22,294 nt of DNA, from the IMG/VR virus record IMGVR_UViG_3300007735_000486, positions 1-22,294 of that record; one strand, 5' to 3'. This document shows, piece after piece, positions 7,925 to 14,512 of this stretch. The position numbers were made by a program, and so were the translations under genes. Positions within the stretch are counted from its first letter, which is position 1. Each line of letters begins with the position of its first letter. The DNA comes from a virus. Below the pieces are notes generated by a model that was not told the origin of the DNA, searched no databases, and was given only the letters and a program-made list of their open reading frames with translations.

Positions 7925-7927
7925 TAT

Positions 7928-7939
7928 CTAGCGCGCTAG
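7928..7939. repeat. 12-bp perfect palindrome CTAGCGCGCTAG
   Basis: A perfect self-complementary 12-mer lies 3 bases after the stop of the decoration-like gene and one base before the larger hairpin. It could be a binding site for a dimeric protein, or part of the same RNA structure. No further symmetry extends beyond it. Confidence 0.5.
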
Positions 7940-7940
7940 T

Positions 7941-7974
7941 TGAGGGGTATTGCCATGGATGGTGATACCCCTCA
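7941..7974 (+). terminator. Strong intergenic hairpin, possible terminator or attenuator
   Basis: TGAGGGGTAT (7941-7950) pairs perfectly with ATACCCCTCA (7965-7974). The inner bases extend the stem by five more pairs (two of them G-T) to a four-base loop, TGGA, giving about 15 pairs in 34 bases. No T-run follows, so it is not a textbook intrinsic terminator. It may act as a partial terminator, an RNA-stability element protecting the coat and decoration messages, or a regulator of the next gene, whose start is 19 bases beyond it. Confidence 0.6.
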
Positions 7975-7992
7975 GTGGCTTGCGGGGGTTAT

Positions 7993-8373
7993 GTGGCTTT
8001 ACCAAATCACATCAATGACCGAGAACAGGCCAAGTTTGTAGAGCTTGATGGTGAAGTAGCTGTCAGGACTACAGCTAGCGGTGAATTCGCTACGTCTGGA
8101 TTAAAAACAGGCGGGAGAATTACCGAGGTAACAGTAAACTCTAGTACGTGGACCGCCCTACCTCCTACCGCCCTTGCCAACCGTAACGCCTTAGCTATTC
8201 AGAATGCCTCTGGTGTAGAGATCAAGGTCAACTACGACAATACAGAGCCAGGCTATGTCGGGATGGTTGTGGCTGATGGCATTGAGCGGTTCTACGATAT
8301 TAAGGATACCATCCTAATATACGGGAAAAGCTCTGGGGCTGATGCGGTTCTCAATATTGAGGAGCTTGCATAA
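7993..8373 (+). CDS. Hypothetical beta-rich structural protein
   Basis: A 126-residue protein beginning MALPNHINDREQAKFVE. It is strand-rich with Thr/Ala/Val segments (VAVRTTASGEF, NALAIQNASGVEIKVNYDN, ERFYDIKDTILIYGKSSG) and looks like a virion component of the capsid or a fibre base. I do not recognise its family. I chose GTG 7993 because GGGGG at 7984-7988 lies 4 bases upstream; the longer frame from GTG 7975 starts exactly where the hairpin ends and lacks a ribosome site. It shares one base with the next gene (TAATG). The conserved-looking pattern of short strands resembles proteins that carry phage attachment fibres, but that is inference. Confidence 0.62.
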   Translation: MALPNHINDREQAKFVELDGEVAVRTTASGEFATSGLKTGGRITEVTVNSSTWTALPPTALANRNALAIQNASGVEIKVNYDNTEPGYVGMVVADGIERFYDIKDTILIYGKSSGADAVLNIEELA

Positions 8374-8582
8374 TGGCTACAATTGGCGCAACAAGCTCAT
8401 GCTCAACTGGCGGTGGAACAACCGTAAGCGATGAAGTCCCGCAATGTCTTGGAAAGTTGGTATTAGAGGCCGATTCAATCTTTAAAGCTTATCCGAATAC
8501 CACATGGAGGATTGTTAATAGTACAATCCCCTCACAAGAATTCAGGGTAAAAACTGGATCTCAAGTGGAGAATATATTGTGA
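8373..8582 (+). CDS. Small hypothetical protein ahead of the fibre genes
   Basis: A 69-residue protein with a Ser/Thr/Gly-rich N-terminus (SSCSTGGGTT) followed by a mixed region LGKLVLEADSIFKAYPNTTW. A strong GAGGAG site at 8359-8364 precedes its ATG by 8 bases, so it is likely a true gene. Its ATG overlaps the previous stop and its stop overlaps the next start by 4 bases, so it is translated as one unit with the fibre. No family was recognised; it may be a fibre-joining protein. Confidence 0.58.
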   Translation: MATIGATSSCSTGGGTTVSDEVPQCLGKLVLEADSIFKAYPNTTWRIVNSTIPSQEFRVKTGSQVENIL

Positions 8583-9466
8583 GTCAACAAAAGTTTGGTA
8601 TTGGCTCTGTTCCGGCAACCCCAGAATCTGGCTATGTGACTATCTATCCTAAGTCAGACAAACGCATGTATGGCAAGGATGCCAACGGTATTGAGTTTTC
8701 CCTTGGCGCAATCGCTAGTACAGATGCCCTGCCAGAAGGCGCCACCAACCTATACTTTACCGATGAACGTGCTCAAGACGCTGCTCTTAGTGTTTTGGCG
8801 GATAGCGCTGATATTGACTTTACTTATAACGATGCTGGTAACTCGGCATCTGCTGTTCTTACTACGTCAGGGGCATCGGCTGGGACGTACGGCTCGGCTA
8901 GTCAGACACCTGTAGTTACTGTGGATGCTAAAGGACGGGTTACTGGGATTTCTCAGACACCAACAGCCGCTCTAGCTAATACAGATGCCTTGCCAGAGGG
9001 GGCAAGCAATCTCTATTTCACGACTGAAAGGGCTCAGGATGCCGCTCTTGGTGTCCTCACAGATAGTGCCGATATTGATTTTACCTACAACGATGCCGGT
9101 AACTCAGCAACAGCAGTGCTTACCACATCAGGTACGGCAGGTACCTATGGATCAGCTAGTTCTGTGCCGGTGCTCACACAAGATTCCAAAGGTAGATTGA
9201 CGGGCGTCACTGATACACCGATAGCATTACTCGGCGCGGCAATCACAGCACTGACTGGACTCACTGAACAGTACGGCTTTGTGGAGGCTACGGATACGCT
9301 ATTGCAGGCCATCGCTAAACTCGGCTACAGTTCATGCTTACAGAAAAACACGATTAACACTAATGCTACGCTAGTAGACGGAGAGACCTGGATAAGGGCA
9401 GAAACTAGCATTACTGGTACATCGGAAATATTAGCTCTTGGTTCTTCAGAAGTTTTATTTATATAG
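8579..9466 (+). CDS. Fibre-like protein with two tandem repeats
   Basis: The 295-residue product has an N-terminal segment VPATPESGYVTIYPKSDKR (11-29), then two tandem repeats of 82-83 residues (48-130 and 135-216), each with ALPEGAxNLYFTxERAQDAAL, DSADIDFTYNDAGNSA and a TYGSASxxPV..KGRxTG end, and then a C-terminal segment. The NLYFTxERAxxA motif and the TYGSA..KGRxTG motif recur in tail-fibre and appendage shafts, where they usually form trimeric beta-structured rods. The start is GTG 8579, overlapping the previous stop (GTGA); GTGGAG at 8565-8570 gives a site 8 bases upstream. Its position in the head module, not after the tape measure, makes a head fibre or side appendage possible. Confidence 0.75.
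   Translation: MSQQKFGIGSVPATPESGYVTIYPKSDKRMYGKDANGIEFSLGAIASTDALPEGATNLYFTDERAQDAALSVLADSADIDFTYNDAGNSASAVLTTSGASAGTYGSASQTPVVTVDAKGRVTGISQTPTAALANTDALPEGASNLYFTTERAQDAALGVLTDSADIDFTYNDAGNSATAVLTTSGTAGTYGSASSVPVLTQDSKGRLTGVTDTPIALLGAAITALTGLTEQYGFVEATDTLLQAIAKLGYSSCLQKNTINTNATLVDGETWIRAETSITGTSEILALGSSEVLFI
8720..8968 (+). repeat. Fibre repeat unit 1
   Basis: Encodes residues 48-130 of the fibre-like protein. Its protein is about four fifths identical by eye to unit 2, while many codons differ at the third position, so the duplication is old and held at the protein level. Confidence 0.85.
8981..9226 (+). repeat. Fibre repeat unit 2
   Basis: Encodes residues 135-216 of the same protein. 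Compared with unit 1 it lacks one residue near GTAGTYG and has several changes in the C-terminal third (VPVLTQDSKGRLTG). A four-residue linker separates the units. Confidence 0.85.
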
Positions 9467-9475
9467 AGGTAAATA

Positions 9476-10603
9476 ATGGCAAAGGTAACCTTAGAAAATC
9501 AATCGGCGGCGTCAGTTCCAACGCCAGCGAGCGGGCGCACTACGGTATTCGTTGACAGTGCGGATAAACATTTCAAAATTAAAGACGATACCGGTGCCGT
9601 TACTGATACTTCTGTACCAGGTTCAGCAATAACAAGCTTGACTGGTGACGTAACAGCAACTGGGCCTGGGGCAGCTGCTGCAACCGTAACAAATGCCTCC
9701 GTTATCGCTAAAGTTTTGACGGGGTATTCTGCGTCATCAGGAACCTTGTCATCATCTGACAGTATCCTGACCGCATTCAATAAACTCGGAGCTAGGTTAG
9801 ATTGCGGGTGGTTTGGCACCGGGAACGACGGGACAGCCACAATCTCTGTCGATACTACCCTGATTAGGGATATGTATTACAGCTCCCTTCAAATCAATAC
9901 CGGCGCTACCCTGTTCACTGCTGGGTACAGGGTACATGTTCTTGGCGATTTCACTATTCAATCTGGGGCCTTTGTTGATCGTAGCGGGAACAACGCAACG
10001 TTATCATTAGCTGGTGCAGGTCAGACGGCCGGTACAATTGGTGCCGGGTCAGCTGGAGGTGTCGGTGGTGGGGTTGGAGCTGGTACAGCAGGTAGCGGCC
10101 AAACGACTTGCGTTGGAGGCGCCGGAGGTGCTGGAGGTGCTGGAGCTTTTGCCGGTGGTGCCGGTGGGGCAGCAACTGTCCCAGTCGCAACTGTTGGCGG
10201 GGTTGATGCTCTTTACGCAGTTCGGCAAGCTACCGTAGCAAGAGACATAACCAACGTTGTGATGACTCCAGGTTGTGGTGGAGGTGGCGGTGGCGGATCT
10301 GGCGCCGCTTCTTCTGGCGGTGGTGGCGGTGGTGGGGCTGGAATAATTGTAATCATGGCCCGCAACCTGACCGGTAGCGGAACAATTAGAGCTATCGGCG
10401 GAAGCGGTGGTAATGCCAACATTGCGACAGGCGGCGGTGGTGGAGGAGGCGGCGGGGGAACTATCGTTCTCGTAACTGAGAATGATACGACAACCACATC
10501 TCTTACTGTTAGTGTCACTGGCGGATCTGGCGGGGCGGGAAACACCACCGGTTTAGCGGGCGCAACTGGCGCCAACGGTCGTATCTATAGAGTGAGGACA
10601 TAA
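9476..10603 (+). CDS. Glycine-rich adhesin-like fibre protein
   Basis: The 375-residue product opens with a possible anchor segment similar to that of the previous fibre (SVPTPASGRTTVFVDSADK, 13-31), then LTGDVTATGPGAAAATV, a fibre-type motif, and a mid-region with a beta pattern around 110-175. From about residue 180 it is Gly/Ala-rich, and at 268-274, 281-287 and 319-328 it has pure Gly runs alternating with strands such as AGIIVIMARNLTGSGTIRAI and TIVLVTEN. This alternation is reminiscent of polyglycine type II adhesins, for example phage S16 gp38, which bind host surface molecules; exact fold and receptor are unknown. AGAGG at 9465-9469 lies 6 bases before the ATG. Low-complexity Gly codons explain the G-rich DNA here. 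Confidence 0.72.
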   Translation: MAKVTLENQSAASVPTPASGRTTVFVDSADKHFKIKDDTGAVTDTSVPGSAITSLTGDVTATGPGAAAATVTNASVIAKVLTGYSASSGTLSSSDSILTAFNKLGARLDCGWFGTGNDGTATISVDTTLIRDMYYSSLQINTGATLFTAGYRVHVLGDFTIQSGAFVDRSGNNATLSLAGAGQTAGTIGAGSAGGVGGGVGAGTAGSGQTTCVGGAGGAGGAGAFAGGAGGAATVPVATVGGVDALYAVRQATVARDITNVVMTPGCGGGGGGGSGAASSGGGGGGGAGIIVIMARNLTGSGTIRAIGGSGGNANIATGGGGGGGGGGTIVLVTENDTTTTSLTVSVTGGSGGAGNTTGLAGATGANGRIYRVRT

Positions 10604-10605
10604 CT

Positions 10606-11100
10606 ATGGCTAAGTTTCTAGTAGTTGATTCAGAAAATCATGAGCCTTATGCTCTATATGAAGCAGACTCCCAGAGGCCAGATGATTTTTTGGTAGAAGG
10701 CAAAAGCTTTATTCATTGCATTGTTACGACTGGTGCCAACCCAAGCTACTGCAATATTGTAAATGATGCAGGTATCTGGAAGGCCACTCCTAAAATAGAT
10801 GTGAATTTTGTAAAAGGCGAGTTGATGAAACGCATTGATTTCGCAATCGGTTTGATTGCGGAATTCTCTGCTGAAAACCAGCTTCTTGGGATCACAGCAG
10901 AGCAAACCACCGCGGTATTCGGAGCTATGTCTGGCATCATTCTTGCCATGCAGGTTGGCGCACTCGAGACGGCTATCGCTATGCTTAAAGCTCTGCCAGA
11001 CGAAGTAATGGATGGGGTTATCTTTTCAAAGGCTAGGCTTCTTGTTTACGTTAACAAGTGCGAAAACTTTATGGGTGTTCCTTTAAGCGGGGCCTGGTAA
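10606..11100 (+). CDS. Hypothetical protein, possible fibre-associated factor
   Basis: A 164-residue protein with a strand-rich N-terminal half (FLVVDSENHEPYALYEAD) and a helical C-terminal half (KRIDFAIGLIAEFSAENQL, EQTTAVFGAMSGIILAM, ALETAIAMLKALPDEVM). GAGGA at 10594-10598 lies 7 bases before ATG 10606, so it is expressed. It directly follows the Gly-rich fibre gene, the usual place for a fibre assembly chaperone, and its split layout fits that loosely, but I see no diagnostic motif. Its codon use is clearly more AT-rich than that of the flanking structural genes, a hint of separate origin. Its stop overlaps the start of the next gene by one base (TAATG). Confidence 0.55.
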   Translation: MAKFLVVDSENHEPYALYEADSQRPDDFLVEGKSFIHCIVTTGANPSYCNIVNDAGIWKATPKIDVNFVKGELMKRIDFAIGLIAEFSAENQLLGITAEQTTAVFGAMSGIILAMQVGALETAIAMLKALPDEVMDGVIFSKARLLVYVNKCENFMGVPLSGAW

Positions 11101-11915
11101 TGATTTTAGACCAACGGGTACTGTTCAACAGCACAGATATCAGCCATGAAGTCAACGACTACAGGGCCGAGCATGCTGATTTCCCTTACAGCACTGGTCA
11201 GTATCTTTATATTGGTTCTGTTCTGCCATTCAACAATCTCTGGTTTGAGATGGGGACTTCCAACAATGTTACTGCTGCCGTTAGCATTGATATATGGTTC
11301 GGTAATACTTGGGTTCCTGCTGTTGATGTTATTGACCAGACCAACGGACTGAAGAACTCTGGGAGGATCCAGTGGAATACGGACCTGAACAAGGGATGGG
11401 ATCTGCAACAGTATTCTAAGGATGTAACAGGGTTCTCTGCTACGTCTGCCATTTACAATATGTACTGGCTACGTATGTCTTGGTCAGCAAACTTCCACAG
11501 CAATACCAGAATCAATTATATCGGCCAGAAATTTTCAGATGACACGGTCCTATATAGCTTCTACCCGGACCTGAATAATACGACAGTCCAATCTAGTTTT
11601 GCTTCCGGTAAGACTGATTGGACCGAACAGCATTACATGGCTGCAGAGCATATCGTCAGGGATCTCAGGAAGAACGGCATCATCATCACCCGGGCGCAGA
11701 TTCTGGACTATTCCCTGTTGGTGGACGCTAGCTGCCATAAGGTTGCAGAGATTATCTACCAGGCTTTCGGGGAGCCGTACTTCGAGCAGCTCAAAACCGC
11801 ACGCTCGGCCTATAAGGAAGCCAGTCAGATTAAATTTTTCAACGTCGATAGGTCTGGAAACGGGCGTCTGGACGACGTAGAGCGATGCCACTCAACCTCA
11901 TTTGTAACTAGGTAA
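11100..11915 (+). CDS. Head-tail connector-like structural protein
   Basis: The 271-residue protein has two parts. Residues 1-170 form a beta-sandwich-like domain (YLYIGSVLPFNNLWFEM at 35-51, VSIDIWFGNTWVPAV, IYNMYWLRMSW at 118-128). Residues about 172-262 are helical: WTEQHYMAAEHIVRDLRKNG, ILDYSLLVDASCHKVAEIIY and the end FNVDRSGNGRLDD (247-259), which looks like a single EF-hand-like metal loop. The helical part resembles head-tail connectors, which stack beneath the portal. The start is ATG 11100, overlapping the previous TAA; a longer frame from GTG 11058 runs inside the upstream gene. GCGGGG (11088-11092) lies 7 bases before it. Position just before the tail terminator supports a neck role. 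Confidence 0.65.
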   Translation: MILDQRVLFNSTDISHEVNDYRAEHADFPYSTGQYLYIGSVLPFNNLWFEMGTSNNVTAAVSIDIWFGNTWVPAVDVIDQTNGLKNSGRIQWNTDLNKGWDLQQYSKDVTGFSATSAIYNMYWLRMSWSANFHSNTRINYIGQKFSDDTVLYSFYPDLNNTTVQSSFASGKTDWTEQHYMAAEHIVRDLRKNGIIITRAQILDYSLLVDASCHKVAEIIYQAFGEPYFEQLKTARSAYKEASQIKFFNVDRSGNGRLDDVERCHSTSFVTR

Positions 11916-11916
11916 C

Positions 11917-12372
11917 ATGGGTAAAATACTCACAATTTACGACAAAATTGTAGACGTTCTGGAAGCCCAGTTATCGACCCATACCAGGATGCCGAACCCG
12001 TACGAGGTAAACGCCAACACCTACTTGCATTTGAATAATGGTTTCGGTGTCGGCATCGGGGCAGGCCAGGACACTGAGAGGTATGTAGGATGTCTCGTTA
12101 CTTGGGAGCAGTCCTATAGTATCATTTTGGTTAGAAGGGTAGTTACTACCCAGAACAATACGACGGCCCGTGAGACTATCGAGAAAGATATACTTGCAGA
12201 CTGGGATGTTCTGAGGAAAGCTTTCTACCTGGATAATACCCTGTCAGGGAATGCAATTAAAACTACCGTGTTAAGCCACGGCGGGGTTAATTTCATAGAC
12301 GGGGACAGGCTCAAGTTTCTGGCCCTAGAGATGCAACTGGTAGCCGAATACCAAGAAGACCCTAACGCCTAG
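11917..12372 (+). CDS. Probable tail terminator protein
   Basis: This 151-residue protein begins with a helix (ILTIYDKIVDVLEAQLSTH) and continues with strands and a second helix (ARETIEKDILADWDVLRKAFY, about 84-104), ending in FLALEMQLVAEYQED. That helix-plus-sheet outline and length match tail terminators of siphoviruses, hexamer rings that stop tube growth and bind the head neck. It lies directly before the tail-tube gene, the usual place. ATG 11917 comes 1 base after the preceding stop. No residue-level signature is diagnostic, so the call is contextual. Confidence 0.65.
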   Translation: MGKILTIYDKIVDVLEAQLSTHTRMPNPYEVNANTYLHLNNGFGVGIGAGQDTERYVGCLVTWEQSYSIILVRRVVTTQNNTTARETIEKDILADWDVLRKAFYLDNTLSGNAIKTTVLSHGGVNFIDGDRLKFLALEMQLVAEYQEDPNA

Positions 12373-12388
12373 TCAAGGAGTGACAATA

Positions 12389-13915
12389 ATGGCTTCTATT
12401 TCAACCCGCAGTTCCGTTCTGGCAATCAAAGAAGAAGTCACCGAAGGGACGCCGGTTGTCCCTACGTCAGCTTCTGACTACGTTGCCCTTCAAGATGACT
12501 TCTCCATGGCTCCGGCAACGGACGTCCTGGATAACGCCGAGCTTAAGAGCTCTATCGCTCCTGGTAAGCCTATCCAAGGGGCAGAAAACCCCACGGCGAG
12601 CTTCAGCCACTACCTGAGAGCATCTGGCACGATAGCCCAGGCGCCTAACTACGGCCTCTTGATGAAGGCTGCTTTCGGTGCGGTTGCTACGGCATCGACC
12701 GAATACGACACGGTTGCGGCTTCTACCACCTCCCTTGTGAAGGTTGATACCGGTGAAGGCGCCACCTTCCAGCGCGGTGAGGCTCTGCTTATTAAGGATG
12801 CAGTATCCTCGTCAGGTAACTACTCCATCCGCTGTATCGACAGCATCGCGTCTGACGACTTGACCATCGGATTCCGCACGGCATCGGCTGTCGGTACGTC
12901 TAAGAACCTTGGTAAGGCTGTGCTCTACTACCCGGTCAACTCGGGGCACCCTAGCCTCAGCCTATGGCACTACCTCGGTAACGGCGGCGCTCTCCAGTGC
13001 ATGTCTGGTGCGCGTGTAACGGATACCTCTATTGAGATCTCGGCAGGGGACCTGATCAATGCCAGCTACTCCCTGGAAGGAACCCAGTTCTACTTCGACC
13101 CCATCACCCTGACTTCTTCTGACACGAAGCTGGACTTCACGGACGACGACGGCACCTTCGCTGCCACCATTGCAGCTAAGACCTACAAGGACCCGCACGA
13201 GCTGGCCCAGGCTATCCAGGATGCCATGAACACGGCTAACGCTGGGGAGACCCACACCGTTACGTATGACGATACGAACGGCAAGTTTACCATCAAGTCA
13301 ACCGGCACCTTGCTCAGTCTTCTGTGGAACACCGGCACTAACGCTGCCAACACCATTGGCGATAAGATCGGGTTCAACACAGCGGCCAACTCCACCGGCA
13401 CTGCTGCAACCACCGGCTATACCTCGGCAAACGCGGTATCTTTTGCTTCTCCTCAAACCCCATCGTTTGACAACGCCGACCCGCTGGCAGCGAAAGACAT
13501 GGAAGTTATGCTTGGGGACACGGCTGACTATCTCTGCTTCCAAGCCTCTTCTGTATCGGTCAGCTTGGCCACGCCGAAGACTAACATCAGCTCGGTTTGC
13601 GCTACGTCCGGGATCTCCGGGTCGATTGTTAACGATCGTAACGCAACGGTTACTATCCAGGCTGTCTTGGATAAGTACGACGCAGCAGACTTCAAGGCTT
13701 ACCGATCCAACAGCAACGTAAAATGCCAGGTCTCCTTCGGCAACAAGTCCGGTGGAAACTGGGTTGCTGGAAAGTGCGGGGCAATCTACATTCCTACAGC
13801 GACAATTACGAGTTTCGAAGTAGTCGACAACGACGGTCTGGCCAACATCTCGATCGAACTGGCTGCCTACGCAGACAGCTCGGGTCAAGGTGAGGTCTAC
13901 GTCAACTTCCTGTAG
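12389..13915 (+). CDS. Major tail tube protein with an inserted domain
   Basis: The tail-tube protein polymerises around the tape measure. The opening SISTRSSVLAIKEEV, then TEGTPVVPTSASDYV, resembles tail-tube families, and a DNAELKSSIAPGKP loop at about 48-61 follows. At 508 residues it is much longer than usual (roughly 150-300). Residues 235-337 form an extra domain starting FDPITLTSSDTKLDF and including AAKTYKDPHELAQAIQDAM, which recurs in the distal-tail protein at 17222. AAGGAG at 12375-12380 precedes ATG 12389 by 8 bases; the longer GTG start at 12380 lies inside that site. The gene is placed between the terminator and the chaperones, as expected. Confidence 0.85.
   Translation: MASISTRSSVLAIKEEVTEGTPVVPTSASDYVALQDDFSMAPATDVLDNAELKSSIAPGKPIQGAENPTASFSHYLRASGTIAQAPNYGLLMKAAFGAVATASTEYDTVAASTTSLVKVDTGEGATFQRGEALLIKDAVSSSGNYSIRCIDSIASDDLTIGFRTASAVGTSKNLGKAVLYYPVNSGHPSLSLWHYLGNGGALQCMSGARVTDTSIEISAGDLINASYSLEGTQFYFDPITLTSSDTKLDFTDDDGTFAATIAAKTYKDPHELAQAIQDAMNTANAGETHTVTYDDTNGKFTIKSTGTLLSLLWNTGTNAANTIGDKIGFNTAANSTGTAATTGYTSANAVSFASPQTPSFDNADPLAAKDMEVMLGDTADYLCFQASSVSVSLATPKTNISSVCATSGISGSIVNDRNATVTIQAVLDKYDAADFKAYRSNSNVKCQVSFGNKSGGNWVAGKCGAIYIPTATITSFEVVDNDGLANISIELAAYADSSGQGEVYVNFL
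13091..13399 (+). other. Inserted domain, copy A (in the tail tube)
   Basis: Encodes residues 235-337 of the tube protein. Its pattern is: strand TKLDFTDDD, strand AATIAAKTY, helix DPHELAQAIQDAMN, strand HTVTYDDTNGKFTI, then LWNTGTNAANTIGDKIGF. The second copy is in the distal-tail protein. It probably projects from the tube surface. Confidence 0.7.
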
Positions 13916-13922
13916 GTGTTAG

Positions 13923-14279
13923 ATGGCTTCTGTTAAGTTTGTACCTTCGGTTTGCAAGGGTGAAAGCCCCTCTTTTGAGGGGTTCGTAACCATGAAAATG
14001 CCTAACTTTGACGAGAAGTATGGGTTTATCGAAGACCTGGACCTTGAGCTAGACGAAGAAGGCAAGGTAGCCATGGGTAATGCTAAGAAAGGTCTTAGCA
14101 TGATCCGCAAGGCTGTTAGAGCCAGCAAGTCTTTCTACCAGCATGTGGAGCTAAAGCACCTGCAATCCGGGAAGACTTTCGGATCTTTTGACGATTTGTC
14201 TAGCGACGATAAGGCTCATGCGATTTTGATCGAGGTAGCAACTGCTCTGATGGCAGGGCTGCCGATGGGAAACGACTAA
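13923..14279 (+). CDS. Tail assembly chaperone G (zero-frame product)
   Basis: The 118-residue protein lies between the tail-tube and tape-measure genes, the fixed place of the G/GT chaperones of siphoviruses, which hold the tape measure and recruit tube protein and are not in the final virion. It has an alpha-rich acidic-basic mix (KKGLSMIRKAVRASKSFYQHVELK). AGGTG at 13914-13918 precedes ATG 13923 by 4 bases. Its second and third last codons form GGGAAAC, with the stop 3 bases after the heptamer. Most ribosomes end here; a minority should shift -1 to make the longer product. Confidence 0.88.
   Translation: MASVKFVPSVCKGESPSFEGFVTMKMPNFDEKYGFIEDLDLELDEEGKVAMGNAKKGLSMIRKAVRASKSFYQHVELKHLQSGKTFGSFDDLSSDDKAHAILIEVATALMAGLPMGND
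14267..14273 (+). promoter_or_regulatory. Programmed -1 ribosomal frameshift site, GGGAAAC
   Basis: In the zero frame the bases read ATG GGA AAC GAC TAA, so the heptamer is G_GGA_AAC, a perfect X_XXY_YYZ slippery sequence with X=G, Y=A and Z=C. Shifting back one base gives GGG AAA CGA CTA AAA, which stays open for 79 codons. I see only a weak GGAC/GTCC pairing (14292-14295 with 14305-14308) downstream, so a stimulating structure is not established. Confidence 0.9.
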
Positions 14280-14512
14280 AAGCCGCTCTCAGGACGCAGG
14301 TTCGGTCCGCCTATAACGGTGGGAAATTGCAGAATGAGACGGCTTTTTTGCTAGGTGAATACGTTACTCGCAAGCGATTAGCCAAGCTGGGGTATACTAG
14401 CCCTATCGGTCAACTTGATAGCTTCAGGGTAGAGGCTTTCTGTATGATCGATGCTGAGATTGAAGACCTATCTTCAAGGGAGATGAAGAAGGCTAATGGC
14501 AAACGAAAATGA
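14273..14512 (+). CDS. Tail assembly chaperone T extension, made as a G-T frameshift fusion
   Basis: The -1 frame is open from the slippery site to a stop at 14510-14512 and adds 79 residues to the first 117 of G, giving a fusion of about 196 residues. The extension is basic and helical: RLKAALRTQVRSAYNGGK, then AFLLGEYVTRKRLAKLGY, EAFCMIDAEIEDL and a Lys-rich end. A frame from TTG 14327 could be mistaken for a separate gene, but it has no ribosome site and the open frame begins upstream. It ends 17 bases inside the tape-measure gene. In lambda the equivalent GT protein is needed for tail assembly. Confidence 0.88.
   Translation, partial: RLKAALRTQVRSAYNGGKLQNETAFLLGEYVTRKRLAKLGYTSPIGQLDSFRVEAFCMIDAEIEDLSSREMKKANGKRK

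Noticed and set aside
10277-10459. Possible G-quadruplex DNA
   Set aside because: The G-rich tracts are explained by glycine codons; no conserved spacing independent of the protein is visible.
10213-10575. Minus-strand frame with long proline runs
   Set aside because: It is the reverse complement of the Gly codons of the Gly-rich fibre gene and has no other support.
11058-11099. GTG 11058 as start of the connector-like gene
   Set aside because: This would add 14 residues inside the upstream gene with no ribosome site; ATG 11100 has GCGGGG at 7 bases and a TAATG overlap.
14327-14512. An independent small gene starting at TTG 14327
   Set aside because: No ribosome site precedes it and the same frame is open back to the slippery heptamer, so it is the T extension of the G-T fusion.
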